NCBI GenBank assembly: GCA_023014365.1
Contig: JAEBUN010000007.1
Coordinates: 372,001 to 436,000, forward strand
Direction: 5' to 3'
Length of the DNA stretch: 64,000 nt
Source: Lepiota brunneoincarnata
Taxonomy: Eukaryota > Basidiomycota > Agaricomycetes > Agaricales > Agaricaceae
The notes under the pieces are model-generated. The model was not told the origin of the DNA. It saw nothing but the letters and a program-made list of their open reading frames with translations, and made no database searches. Of the stretch, positions 35,741 to 46,578 are shown piece after piece. The stretch's first letter is position 1. The number at the start of each line of letters is the position of its first letter. The translations under genes and the position numbers were made by a program.

Positions 35741-37226
35741 TCATCTCCTGCCAGAGCCCCGGCCATAGTTCAGGCTATCTAGCTCAGCCTCAAGCTGTTT
35801 GATGGCGCTATGAGCCTCCTCGAGATCTTTGTTAAGACGATCACGCTCTTGGATGAGCTGTAATACAGTAATTAGTAGTCATTTGTGGAAGTCGAACCTA
35901 TTACGTACGTGCTGTTCCCATTTCCTAAAGCGAGCCTCCTCCGCTTTGACCTGCTCAGTGAACTTCTTCCTGAGGGCTTCTTCTTCCTCCTTGAATTTAG
36001 GATTGTCAAGCTTCTTGACCTTGGCTTCACCAAATTTACGAGTCTCCATTTGTTGCTGACGATAGTTCTCATAATGAATCTCCTCGGTGGTAGAGACAAG
36101 ATCCAGCATGTGGGTGCGGATCAACAGAGACCGTAGCTTTTTGAAGTCACAATGGTTCTCGTTCTCGACTAAATGGTAACAGTATTTATTTAAGAGGAGG
36201 TATGAGAATGACTGAGATAGTACTTACCTTCGGCAACACCCCAAAGATATTCACGGCCTTTGACGACCCGTCCATCAGGAGTCCTGACATCCTCGGTAGA
36301 ACCAATGATGGAGAACGGCATGGCTTCAATCAAAGCGCGGGCGAGGTCAGCACTCTCATCTTCCGGGTCAAGAGGGGGGGTGTAAATGCGTATTCCTTGA
36401 GCGGCAATAACCTCGCGATTCTGATCATTCCATATAAGTTAAATTGCAAGCACAGTATGGTCAAAATTACTACCTTTTGCTTAAAGGTGTGGAGGTCGTT
36501 CTGGGTCAAGGTATCGGCTTTTGCAACAACAGGGATTAAGTTGACACGAGTGCCGAGACGTTTCATGATCTCAATGTCTAGGGGTTTCAGTCTGAATACG
36601 CGGAACCAGTGAGCACAAAACTAACATAAGAGGAATGCGGAAGTAACATACGTATGTCCGGTGGGACGGATGAAGTACAAGCAAGCATGTACACGCAGAT
36701 CCGTCTTCTCGCTCCTCTGGGGCTGTTGCTCTTGCCTCATATAGGCCTCATGCTGGTCATCAATGAACTCGACGATGGGGGTCCAGGAGTCACTGTTGTT
36801 GACATAGTCGCCAAATCCAGGCGTGTCAATAACCGTAAGCTTGACCTTGAACTGTTTCTCCTCAAGTTCAGCCTTGATGATCTCGACCTCGGTTAGTTTG
36901 TCGAGTTGCTTGTGGTGACGCCTGTTGTAGTTTTTAGGTGGCGAGAGTTCGGTGGAAAAGAGGGTGTTGATGAGCGTGGTTTTGCCAAGACCGGACTCGC
37001 CTACGTATAGTGTAAACGAAAAAGACGCGTACGAGATGGATGACAAACGACTGACCAACCACCATGATTGTAAAATGTGCACCCCGCTTGGCAACGATTT
37101 TGTGCCTCTGCGAGTAGCAACGGACGCGTTAGCGGCGTAACCCGGAGAATAGAAGGAAATGGAGCATGCCTGGTTGGGAAGGTTCGCAATGCCAATACCA
37201 TCGTTAATGGGAGCGAGGGAGGCCAT
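35741..37226 (-). CDS. CDC12: Septin (CDC12-like)
   Basis: GTP-binding cytoskeletal protein that assembles into filaments at septa and hyphal tips. The ATG is at 37226 ([19 protein letters not shown]); the next exon gives [14 protein letters not shown]. Then come the P-loop [17 protein letters not shown]3 as [13 protein letters not shown], and G4 as [10 protein letters not shown]. The septin unique element lies around [23 protein letters not shown]. The C-terminal part is a charged coiled coil ([27 protein letters not shown], then [23 protein letters not shown]), ending NYGRGSGRR with TGA at 35741. At least six introns interrupt it. The N-terminal 'IANLPNQR' plus the coiled coil point to the Cdc12/AspC group rather than Cdc3, Cdc10 or Cdc11; group membership is less certain than the family. 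Confidence 0.92.
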
Positions 37227-39206
37227 GATTTCTGAATGCGAGGGAAGAGACGACAACGAGGAGCAACGTAGCACAACCTAAAAATCGTTTGAGAAACAAA
37301 CTCCTTCTGTTTGTTTGTGCTTGGCGGTGGCCCCTCGGCCACCCCGGCACCTCCTAAACAATTATTTACTTATCGGGACATTTTCATCCTTTCTATCTTC
37401 TAGTGTCTTTAGTTGAACGCAGGGAGAAAATAGGTTCATTAACAAACGAGACTGCAGATACAGGAAGTACTCTATAGAGACATAGTCCAGCGGGTCCCAC
37501 TCAAGTACAGGCGAGCGCACAGCAGTGGCTCTCAAAGAGCATCCGTTCCGCGGGATCCATCGCCACGCCAATCCACCCAAACCGCCGCCTCCTGAGCATT
37601 AGGAAGGGCTCCTTAACACACTGTGAAAGATTTAATGTTTGGTAGTAGTCCAATTTTAAACTAAACCTCAAAAAGATAGCGCGGTTCGAGGAATCCAACG
37701 CCTGTTTAGCCCCTCCCCAAAGAGGGGCAGAGGCTATAGACCAGGGGTGTACAACACGAGAGCCTCTAGCCCAAGCTGTATGGTGAAGTCCAGTCGCGGA
37801 ACTTGCAGCGCGGGCAGAATTGGCATGGACGTTGGTGCCGTCACGCTTCGAGATAACTCGGGGGTATCGACAGCAGACCATTTCCCTAGTGCTGCAGGCA
37901 CTGGGGTTGGGGGTGATAATATGGCAAGTTTGCGAGGGGCATGTCGGGCGAGCACATACTTGTGATCTCGTAAGGGAAGATCTCGCGGCCACAGCTAGAA
38001 TAACCAGCTCCGGTAGAGACAAGGCTGAGTTGCACGTTCGTTCGAGGACAGTAAAACACAGACAGGGGCCACATGCGTGATGATGGGGAAGCTAGGAATG
38101 GCAAAGCGAGGCTGAAATGACGACAGTATTCTTTGACCGCAGCACCACCCCTTGGCAAGCCTTTATCTGCATACCAGCCCCACTGGTCCTGTGTGGAGGA
38201 GGATGACTGAAGAGGGAAATGATCAAATTGACTAGGGCTACATTTAGTGGGTCCAGTGTACCGAGCCTTACAGCAGAAGCGTGTCTTGGAAATCCGCATT
38301 GGAAAGGTGTGGCTCTGGAAATCAATGAACGCAGGGGTTGGGTTGTGTGGTCTACATGTGAATCACATTCATACGAGTCGTGTGGGGTACGGCCACGGTG
38401 TGTCTGTCAGTCACTGCTAAGAATACGATATGGGTATAGAAGTATCTGGTCGACGTACGAGATTACGAGCCCATGAGGCAGCAATAAAATTGGTGACTTG
38501 TCTGATTGCGGTGGCGGTCTTGAATGGCATGCTTTTGACGAGCCCTCGGCAGGGACATGGAGCATCATCTCCGATTTGTGAGTGTATCTATCTATGGACG
38601 GCAAGTGAGGCTTGGAGACTGCAACAAATTCGAAGCCGGATGGACTTTTTTGGATGATCTTCAAGGGCTCGCTATGGCCACGCGATTGAATTCCATACGC
38701 AGAAGGTCAAAGGGAGAAAGGCACAGTTTGGGTCATTAAATAACTGGCCTCGTGCTGCCTTGACACCACCGGATGCGCACAAAAACAGAAAAGGCAGGTA
38801 AATGAACAGACGGGCAGAAGCGGCTTCGAATTCGCTGTTCCGAGGTCTATTTCCCAAGTAGACATGAGGCGAAATAAATTGACAAGTCAACGATGCATGT
38901 GAAGGGGTGTGACAAGAACGCGTCGGGAAGACTTTTGAGGAAGAGAACATTCCGGGTATGCGTCGTGTGTCGTCATAAATTATCGCATAACCACGCGCCT
39001 GCAAGCTGCAGAGGCGAGGCGAGCGTTTGATGGGAGAAAATAGTTCCATTGCATGAAGGACGGCTGCCCTCCCTGTTATCGATGGCAGGAGACGTGAGGG
39101 GAATATAAATGCTTACGTCAGCCAAGATGCGCGTCGAGCTTGCGCGTCCACTGAGCAATCTTTAAGGAGCCCCTGACCTTTTCCACCTCTCCTCATCCCT
39201 TCTGTC
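37227..39206. other. Gene-poor stretch with one cysteine-rich open frame
   Basis: About 2 kb between septin and proteasome genes. The minus strand holds an open frame over roughly 37501-38070 with spaced cysteines (VCARPTCPSQTCHII, then ACSTREMVCC) after a hydrophobic run (SLPELVILAVAA). It lacks an ATG in that frame and does not match a family I know, so I do not call it a gene. No repeats seen. Confidence 0.35.
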
Positions 39207-40277
39207 ATGGACCATTTCCCTACAAACTGGGGTCGTCCCGTATGCTCTCGCCTATCCTCAGAAAAAAGTTTGCATGCTCATCTCTACCTTAGCGCAACGA
39301 TGCTTATGACGCATATGGCACCTTCCCCCTACCCCACCGACCCAACAATGATCCCAGGGATGCCTTCACTTCTACTGTTGAACACACCCAGTAAGCAATC
39401 TAGTATCGCTCTGCACATCACCCCTTGAACACACCCCAAAGGCAACCGATTGTTACTGGAACAAGTGTTCTGGCTTTAAAGTACAAGGATGGTATCATGA
39501 TGGCCGCCGACAACCTAGGTCTGAAGTCAGATCTTTAGAATAAGCTTCAGTATAGCTGATAACCCTGCATAGCTTCTTACGGATCCCTCGCCCGCTTCAA
39601 GGACGTTCAACGTCTCCATCCCGTTGGCAAATGCACTGTCATTGGTGCTGGGGGCGACATGTCCGACTTTCAGTATATCCAGAAGTTTCTGGAGGAGCTC
39701 ATCATCGATGAATTTACTTCCCAAGATGGCCACGATCTTGGCCCTGCAGAAATCCACGAATACCTCTCCCAAGTCATGTACGCACGACGGTCAAAGTTCA
39801 ATCCGTTGTGGAACTCGCTGCTAGTCGGTGGTTTCAAGGACGGTACAAAGTATTGCACAAATCATTGTTTTATTGTTACGTTCTCTGACCCAAAGTCCAG
39901 GTTCCTGGCCTATGTTGACCTTCTGGGCACTACCTATTCTGCTTCTACTCTAGCTACGGGCTATGGTGCATATATTGCCCAGCCTATACTCCGCAAGGAA
40001 GTCGAAGGCCGAGAAGACGAACTGACCGAAGACGAGGCCATTCGAATTATGGAGACTTGCATCCGAGTTCTCTACTACAGAGATGCTCGAAGCATTGATA
40101 AGGTAAATCACTCTACCCTATTTATACATATATATCTGGCCAGCTCACGACGTCTATTTCCAGTACCAACTCGCAACGATTACTGCGGATGGGGTCAAGA
40201 TATCGGAGTCCCGTCATATCACGACGTCATGGTCATTCGCCGAAGGCATCCGAGGTTACGGCGCCCAGACCCAGTAG
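39207..40277 (+). CDS. PRE4: 20S proteasome beta subunit (PSMB4 / yeast Pre4 type)
   Basis: Non-catalytic beta subunit (yeast beta7) of the 20S core. Exon 1 begins MDHFPTNWGRP at 39207. After an intron comes RNDAYDAYGTFPLPHRPNNDPRDAFTSTVEHTQ, then QPIVTGTSVLALKYKDGIMMAADNL and ASYGSLARFKDVQRLHPVG with IGAGGDMSDFQYIQ. The sequence continues HDLGPAEIHEYLSQVMYARRSKFNPLWNSLLVGG and FLAYVDLLGTTYSASTLATGYGAYIAQP. It then has RVLYYRDARSIDK joined to YQLATITADGVKISE, and ends SFAEGIRGYGAQTQ, TAG at 40277. The segment around TGTSVL is where catalytic subunits place a threonine nucleophile; this family is inactive. One intron (39850-39900) is 51 nt with no stop, so read-through would keep frame. Confidence 0.93.
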
Positions 40278-41988
40278 ACCTGATGAAGACATTGTATACT
40301 ACATATGTTCTCTCTACTCTGTAAATGGCATAGGGTATCCGCTCATCTACTATCACGTGCAGACTAAGAATTTCTTCCACATGGCACCTGCAAGCGTGAT
40401 GAGCTCTTGCCACGTACTTACTAGTGAGAGGAAGCGTAGATTTAGATAAGAGCACAGGTCGTAGTGTCCGTGCTATTCACCGTCCAGCTGTTTCCCTCCC
40501 TCGTATTATATGCCCCGACCACACTAGGCCAACGAGCAATTGCGAGGAGCACGAGATGAAGCTGTTTCCTGGTCTGCTTTACATTGCTTGTATCATTCTC
40601 CTTGGCGTCCGCTTGCGGCCATTTTGTCACTCTGCCCTGACCGGTGCTACCACCGCTCTCCGTGGCAAAGGAAACCTGATCTCTGGTTAGGACGGGCATG
40701 TAGTTTCTTGACTCCTCGGGTAACTTGGTTACGCAGAGCGAGTAATGTCTTCTATACATCAGCTTCCAAACCAGCGGTCCTTCCGCGATGGAGTGGCGAT
40801 GGGAAAGTAAAGAACGCGGTTACCACCTGTTACTTGGATCTGTGGTGCTGGTATTCGGCCTTGGTCTCAGGTGCGGAGTCCGCCGTGGGTATACCATTGG
40901 GTGCGGGAGCAGGGGGCTACATGAAAAAGCTGGTGGTAAGTGCGACTGCAAATGGCTTTAGTCGTCTGGAAACGATACAGAGTCCGGTTTGATCTCGTCA
41001 GCCATTAGTTGACTGCTCAAACTTCTACTCCTTTTCTTCTGACTGACGCCAACAACATACATCTCAAAACTCTGAATCTTGATCTCATCTATAATATGAT
41101 TCATTTGTTGGTTGCGCATGTATGAAAACTGATGTGCGTCCCCACAATCCAGCAGAACATTCTCGCATTATGTCATCCTCCGTCGAGCCCTCAGGCTGTT
41201 GTTGGGGTCCTCGATGTGCCAGGAGGTGTAGCTTTGATCGCCGAACTTGAAGAGCATAGTCGAACAGGTACTTAGTTACACGTTGGTCCCTGGGTTTCCA
41301 CTGAAGAAGTTGTCAGGTATAGGGAGAACGAGTATGTCAACTTTATACATATTGCGCATATGGAATGGGACGCTTATCGATGATGTTTGGGAAGCACTCG
41401 TGTTCTAGACCTGGATATTTCGAGCACTTGGTTCCGATCAGAACTAAATATGCTGTGCTATATTTATGACAGCTAAAAGGGGGTGCCATAGGGGGATCGG
41501 AACGGTGGGGCGACACCGCTCATAACGGTTATGTATCGGACAATATGTATTACATGCCAATCCATGATGCGCAGCCTGATATTACGGGGGAAACTGCTTA
41601 GCAACTCGGTGCAATAAAATTTTTCCCTATCTGTCTTCGTCATTGAATGGGCATGACGGGGGATCGCTATACTTAGCAACCAATCACTGAGTATGGCAGC
41701 GTCGGAACGAGTCATCAAATCAAGGACAGCAATGCATTGATGTACAGTCAGAACGACCAGGAACCGCGCTATTCAACGGACATCATACATGTAACTACGA
41801 TACATGCCGATCGTGGCGCAGCAGTGAAGGAATAGCATACAGTAAGCAACAAAGAACAGCAACAAGGTGGCCGCCGTTTCGATAGCATCGAAAGTGTTTT
41901 TGGCCAGGGGAATCGGGTAAAGAAGGAAACGAAAAATCAATTGAGATAAGGGAGTATGAGTAAGAAATTGTCACGGGATGCAAGTGCA
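40278..41988. other. Gene-less stretch with a possible small secreted or membrane peptide
   Basis: The plus strand has an ATG near 40555 followed by a hydrophobic leader (KLFPGLLYIACIILLGVRL) and TGATTALRGKGNLIS, then a donor-like GTTAGG. I cannot extend it with confidence or name a family. The rest, to 41988, shows nothing recognisable. Confidence 0.3.
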
Positions 41989-43793
41989 TCATGTTGACGT
42001 TGGTCGCTCGTTATCGCCTTGTTGGGTTTCTGGCGGAGCCGCGTAGGGCGGTGGCAGCTCGCGAACAACTTGTCCGGCATCCCGATGCTGGTAAATGACT
42101 TCACTATCCCTAGCAGACACTGTTGCCTGTAATGAACCCGACCGGGCAGGCCATACAGGATGCGCCGCTGAACTCGACGCAATTGCAGAATGAGGCCGAG
42201 TCACTAGGGCGTCATCCACTTCGGACATCGAATCTTGCGCGGCTTCAGCTGCCTTGGCTGAGCGCCGGACAGATGTTGTTGGAAAGTTGGCAAAGCTCGG
42301 CCGACTCTGGAGATTGGCTCCTGTACCGGAGCTTCCGGAGAAGCGACTGCTTTCCATGCTCATAGATTCGTTGTAATATCCGTCGGCGACCGTTCCTGGA
42401 CCAAAGGATAATGTATGTGCACCCGGGGAGAAGGTTCCTTTACGGGGTGAAGATGCTGCGGACCCCGAAGTCACGAACTGGTTGATAGAAAGAACTTGTC
42501 CAGATGATCCTGCGTCCGTGAATTGCCGAGGAACAAGATCCTGTCCACTCTCCGCCTCCTTTTGAACCATTTTCTTGCGCCGATGCAGCCATAACCCGAT
42601 GCCTCCAACAATAAGCAGGAGTAGAATGAGCGTTACCACGACGCCCACGATAATTGAGGTACGACGTTTTTTGTTCTGAGCTGCCCTTTGATCTGCTTCC
42701 TGTTGGTCAAGCACACTTTGTCTGGTAGTTTTGGTACCACGGCCAATGCAACTAACGTCGGTCGAGCCTATGGAAGGAATATAATCAGCCGAGTGTACCG
42801 ACATATTGCTTATTGGTTGACTGACCGACGGTGGATACAAACTGAGTCCCCGTAGCCCATCTCCCAGTGCTGCAAAAATTCTCAATTAATTGCTTATGAC
42901 TAGCGAAAAATCAACTTACGCATCAACAACGGCCGCTGTTTGATAAAATATAAGCCTCGATGAATAGATAAACAAAAGCGTAGAATCTTACCGAATAGTA
43001 CCACCCCTGGGTCCGCACGGTTTATGAAAACGACAGCATCATCGGTGGCGGGAACGGTGATGTTAGTGATAACGGGGGAATTCCTCGCATCGAGAACAAC
43101 TTTGTACGGCGCGATGCCACCATTGATGTTCAATCTCCAAGGGTGGCACGTCTCAAGGGTAGCCTTTCCGTCCTGAGTAACGTTGGAGCTGATGGTGAAA
43201 TCCGTTGGGGGTTGTGGTGCAGTGCAGGTGGACGTTTGGGGATCTAGGAATGGTCAGAGTCTGAGCTCCGGAACGATCCATAGAGCCTACTCACTACTTT
43301 TGACCTCGAATATTGTCCCCGATGTTCCCCCTGTGTTCCCCGTCGAATCCACCATTTGCAGGATAAGCTTCGTACCTGCAGGGCGCGCGCGTGAGCGCTG
43401 AGGAGTGGAAACAGTGAAGCACCGCGCTTACCAACTGGATGTGTGGGGACCCAGTTTAATGTGTCGTTGTCTACCCCCACGAGCGTGGTTATTGGCTGGC
43501 CGCCTTGAGGAAATGCCATCATATAGTATGGCGGCACGCCAGAAAAGTTCCCGGCCGTCGCATTCTTAGGATTCGGAAAGACGACGAGACGGAACTGAAA
43601 GCACGCCGATAGACTCTCTGAGAAAAACTGGATAATTTGTTGAGAGTCTGGAGAAGGACAGGGGGGGGGGCGAACAGAGGAGACTTACATCTTCCCTAAA
43701 CTTCCACCCGAAGGTCTGGTTGGAGTTCTGGGCCCAAACCTGCAGGACAAGAATTGAAGAGACTATAACCCGCAGCACAAGGTGGAAGTGCAT
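41989..43793 (-). CDS. Single-pass membrane protein with extracellular beta domain
   Basis: Type I membrane protein of a kind common in agaricomycetes; function unknown. The ATG at 43793 opens a signal peptide (HFHLVLRVIVSSILVLQVWA). The ectodomain includes CFQFRLVVFPNPKNATAGNFSGVPPYYMMAFP, LVGVDNDTLNWVPTHPVGT and CHPWRLNINGGIAPYKVVLDARN, with many N-glycosylation sequons. The last exon has a transmembrane helix SIIVGVVVTLILLLLIVGGIGLWL followed by a basic stop-transfer (HRRKKM). A disordered cytoplasmic tail of about 190 residues ends in a PPPYA motif (ELPPPYAAPPE), a possible WW-domain ligand. Around six introns. Resemblance to cell-wall sensors is in layout only. Confidence 0.8.
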
Positions 43794-44799
43794 TATGGTA
43801 GGAGGGTCTGGGACCTGGTATAAATGGCGAGGGGAGGAACGAAAGGAGGTGACGAAAAGAAGGTGCGACTAGCGCGGGTGGAGATTATAACCCCCACAGA
43901 GGGCGGTGCCTAGGGACCTGCGTCCGAGATACGTAAGGGACGAAAGGACGTGTGGCTTGGGCGCCAGACCAAACGGGGACTAACCCAGAAGGACGGAGGT
44001 CCTGGCCTCCGGAGAAAGAAAAAAGCTGCAGAATAAAGGAAAAGGAGACGAAGGAAGAGGTATGGGGTACAGCCAGTGTGCCTGTTAGCCTCTGGCTGGT
44101 GGCAGCATCAGCTGTGAGAAGATGATGAACAGTTCGTGCCCTGTCGCAGCCTGTTGCCATTTGGTGTCACTGAGACGGGACGGGTCCTTTCATCGACTAT
44201 CATCAGTTTCATCAGCAGCAACCCGGCACGGACCAGCGGCCGGTGGACGGGAGTGCTCGTGGTCCCACGTAACGTCCTTTCCTGTCACCGCACCGCCTCG
44301 TGGTGGGGGCATAATCAATAGACGCTGCCTCTGTTGCACAGCGAGACTCGTCTCCCCCCAACTATCAACGTTCAACCTCTTGGCCACTTTGTGTTTACGT
44401 ATCTTGCAATTTCAACCGCTTGATTCTCCACCGTGTGCACGCATCCTGTTCCTGATTCCGATTTCACAAATATCTCTCCTTACGTGAATCGGGGGTGCTC
44501 TAACCCGACCCCGTGCCAAGATGATTGTCTGTCGGCACAGTTTGGCGCCCAACACTATTCTGCGCCCTTGACTCAACAAGGTTATGGTGAAGCGCAAGTT
44601 CACAAGTCTGCGGATTATGAGCCTCGTTAGCCCTGCAGGGCCGTTATTCAATAAGTACTCTATTCACGAGAATGGGGCTGGGTGCGACTGGTGCCCAAGC
44701 CCGAATGAGGCTATACGTACGCGCGTTGGCAGCGGGTATTAATGGGCCGTCGTACATTTCGGAAGTCCTCAGCGGATGACAAGATTCTGCTTCGGGGAC
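43794..44799. other. Intergenic stretch
   Basis: Promoter side of the membrane-protein gene, then unrecognised sequence up to the MITE. Short frames only. Confidence 0.45.
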
Positions 44800-44802
44800 A
44801 TG

Positions 44803-45031
44803 CACTGTGAACCCCTACAAGTTGTAATTTATGTCAGAAATAGTCAAGAAGTGAGAATTCCACCAGATAGTGCCGTTTTTAGGAGAGTACGTAATAATGA
44901 TATTTTGAGAATCACACCAGATAATGCCATTTTTCTGAATAAAGGTCGTAATTCTTTAATAATTCGATGTGAATTACGACACAGCCCCAACAATTTTCGA
45001 CGTAAATTACGACCTGTAGGGGTTCACAGTG
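44803..45031. mobile_element. CACTA-type MITE with 3-bp TSD
   Basis: A 229-bp non-coding element with about 38-bp terminal inverted repeats. It begins CACTGTGAACCCCTACA and ends with the complement, TGTAGGGGTTCACAGTG. The CACTG terminus and a 3-bp duplication (ATG at 44800-44802 and 45032-45034) fit the CACTA/EnSpm superfamily. GTCGTAATT-type motifs recur in both orientations inside the ends, as subterminal repeats do. The two ends differ mainly where one has CG and the other TG or CA. Confidence 0.8.
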
Positions 45032-45096
45032 ATGGACAATTGGAAACACTCAAGGATGGGTGAGTCGACGGACAAATTCAAAGCTACACCGTACTT

Positions 45097-45857
45097 CTAG
45101 AGTCGTCCTAGAACCGACTTTGCCCCTGTGACGGTAATGTCTTTGGGAACTTCCTCTACAGCGATGGAGTTCACTTTTCCGTCTTCAGCAATAATCACAT
45201 AGCGCTACATCGGACTTTGAGCGTACAGGCACACCTAGGCTGCGTAAATTTAATGCCCACCTTGGATCGGGGCCCACCCAGACGGACAGATGCGTCGTAT
45301 AGCAAGCCCATGGAACCAGTAAAAGCGCCTTTGTCGTCGGCGACAAATCGAACCCCTGGCACAGAAAAGTCGGCTCAATTATCAACCGATCACAGACATT
45401 GTATTTATTTTACCAGTTCCTTCAGGTGCAAGCTTCTCTTTCCACGCTCTTTTGACATCGGGTAAGTGCATGTATATCTGTAAAAGGTGGGGGCTACTCA
45501 CTTTACCACGAATATGTCGTTGACACAAATAATATAGATATTATTCACTCCCTTCGCCTTAAATTCATCATACGCGCTGAGGTAGGCAGGGACGTGATTG
45601 CTACAAGTCCCGCTGAACGCTCCGGGAACCCCGACCTGTATGGTTTTTATGTTACTACTAGCCTTGACTGCACAATGCGAGCACCACACGATTATGTTCT
45701 TGCCGCTCAGATCAAACTCTAGGGGCTCCTCAGGGCCATTCTCTTTCAAGCCCTTGTTGACAGGAATAGGCATTCCTACTTGGATTTGAGAATGTCCAAG
45801 GATGGACACGGCAACAGAATGTGCAGCCTGGGCAGCGCTTGCAAGTGCAGTCGCCAT
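45097..45857 (-). CDS. AHP1: Peroxiredoxin, Prx5/AHP1 type
   Basis: Thiol peroxidase that reduces hydroperoxides, using thioredoxin in the yeast relative. The chosen start is the ATG at 45857. Joined sequence reads VGMPIPVNKGLKENGPEEPLEFDLSGKNII, then VGVPGAFSGTCSNHVPAYLSAYDEF, with the peroxidatic cysteine in GTCSNH. IICVNDIFVVK is followed across an intron by AWKEKLAPEG, and a later exon gives RYVIIAEDGKVNSIAVEEVPKDITVTGAKSVLGRL with TAG at 45097. A 54-nt intron (45636-45689) sits directly before the active-site loop and has no stop. No peroxisomal C-terminal tripeptide of the usual SKL type is present. An ATG 30 bases upstream is possible but adds nothing family-like. Confidence 0.92.
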
Positions 45858-46578
45858 GAGGGTGTGTGGGGAGAAGGGGTGGACCAAGCAGCTTTGGGTC
45901 TCACATTTCCCCCCTATGAGATTCTACGACCTCAATACGGATTACCGCATCTGAATCAACACGCGTGATACTGAGAACCGGAAGGTGAGAGTAGCCGGGA
46001 GTGTGGATCCACGACAACCAGATTTCCCATTTTGTCTGGGAAATTCAGACCATCGGGCAAGTCATGGCCACAGAACCGTTGGAGGAACACCAGACCCACC
46101 GCACCAGTTAGAAGATTCCTCTCAACGGGCCATCATCACCGGCACTATCGAACGCTGCACTCTGATCAACGGAATGATGATAAACAGGCACGTACTCCAG
46201 TGATAGATCACAGTTCCGACGAGCCCGAGCGCTACAGATCACTACTCAGCTATCACATCACTTTTCATCACATACTTCATCTAGCTCCGTTGTAATGGAA
46301 ATATGGAATCAAATACCCCTTTTGCTATTGGGTGGTGGGCGTAGAAGGGAAGATAGAAAGGAAAAAGGCCCCACTCTTGTGTGGCCCCGCAACCTGGAGC
46401 TAGGACGGGTAGTCATATTCAACACTAAAATAACATGGTGGAATCACTGCTATTGCAGGCTCTCCTGAAATTCACTGTGCGACCCGTAAAATTGATTATC
46501 GGCCAGAGTCTGCCTCTTAGCCAACCACATTATCTTGGTTGTCGGACCCGACGAGTGCGTAGAAATGAGCATGGCTCT
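45858..46578. other. Intergenic stretch
   Basis: Promoter of the peroxiredoxin gene and the 3' side of the next minus-strand gene. Nothing recognised. Confidence 0.45.

Noticed and set aside
45345..45365. B-box-like GGGGTTCGATTT on the minus strand
   Set aside because: Part of the peroxiredoxin coding sequence (APEGT...VRFVADD); coincidence.
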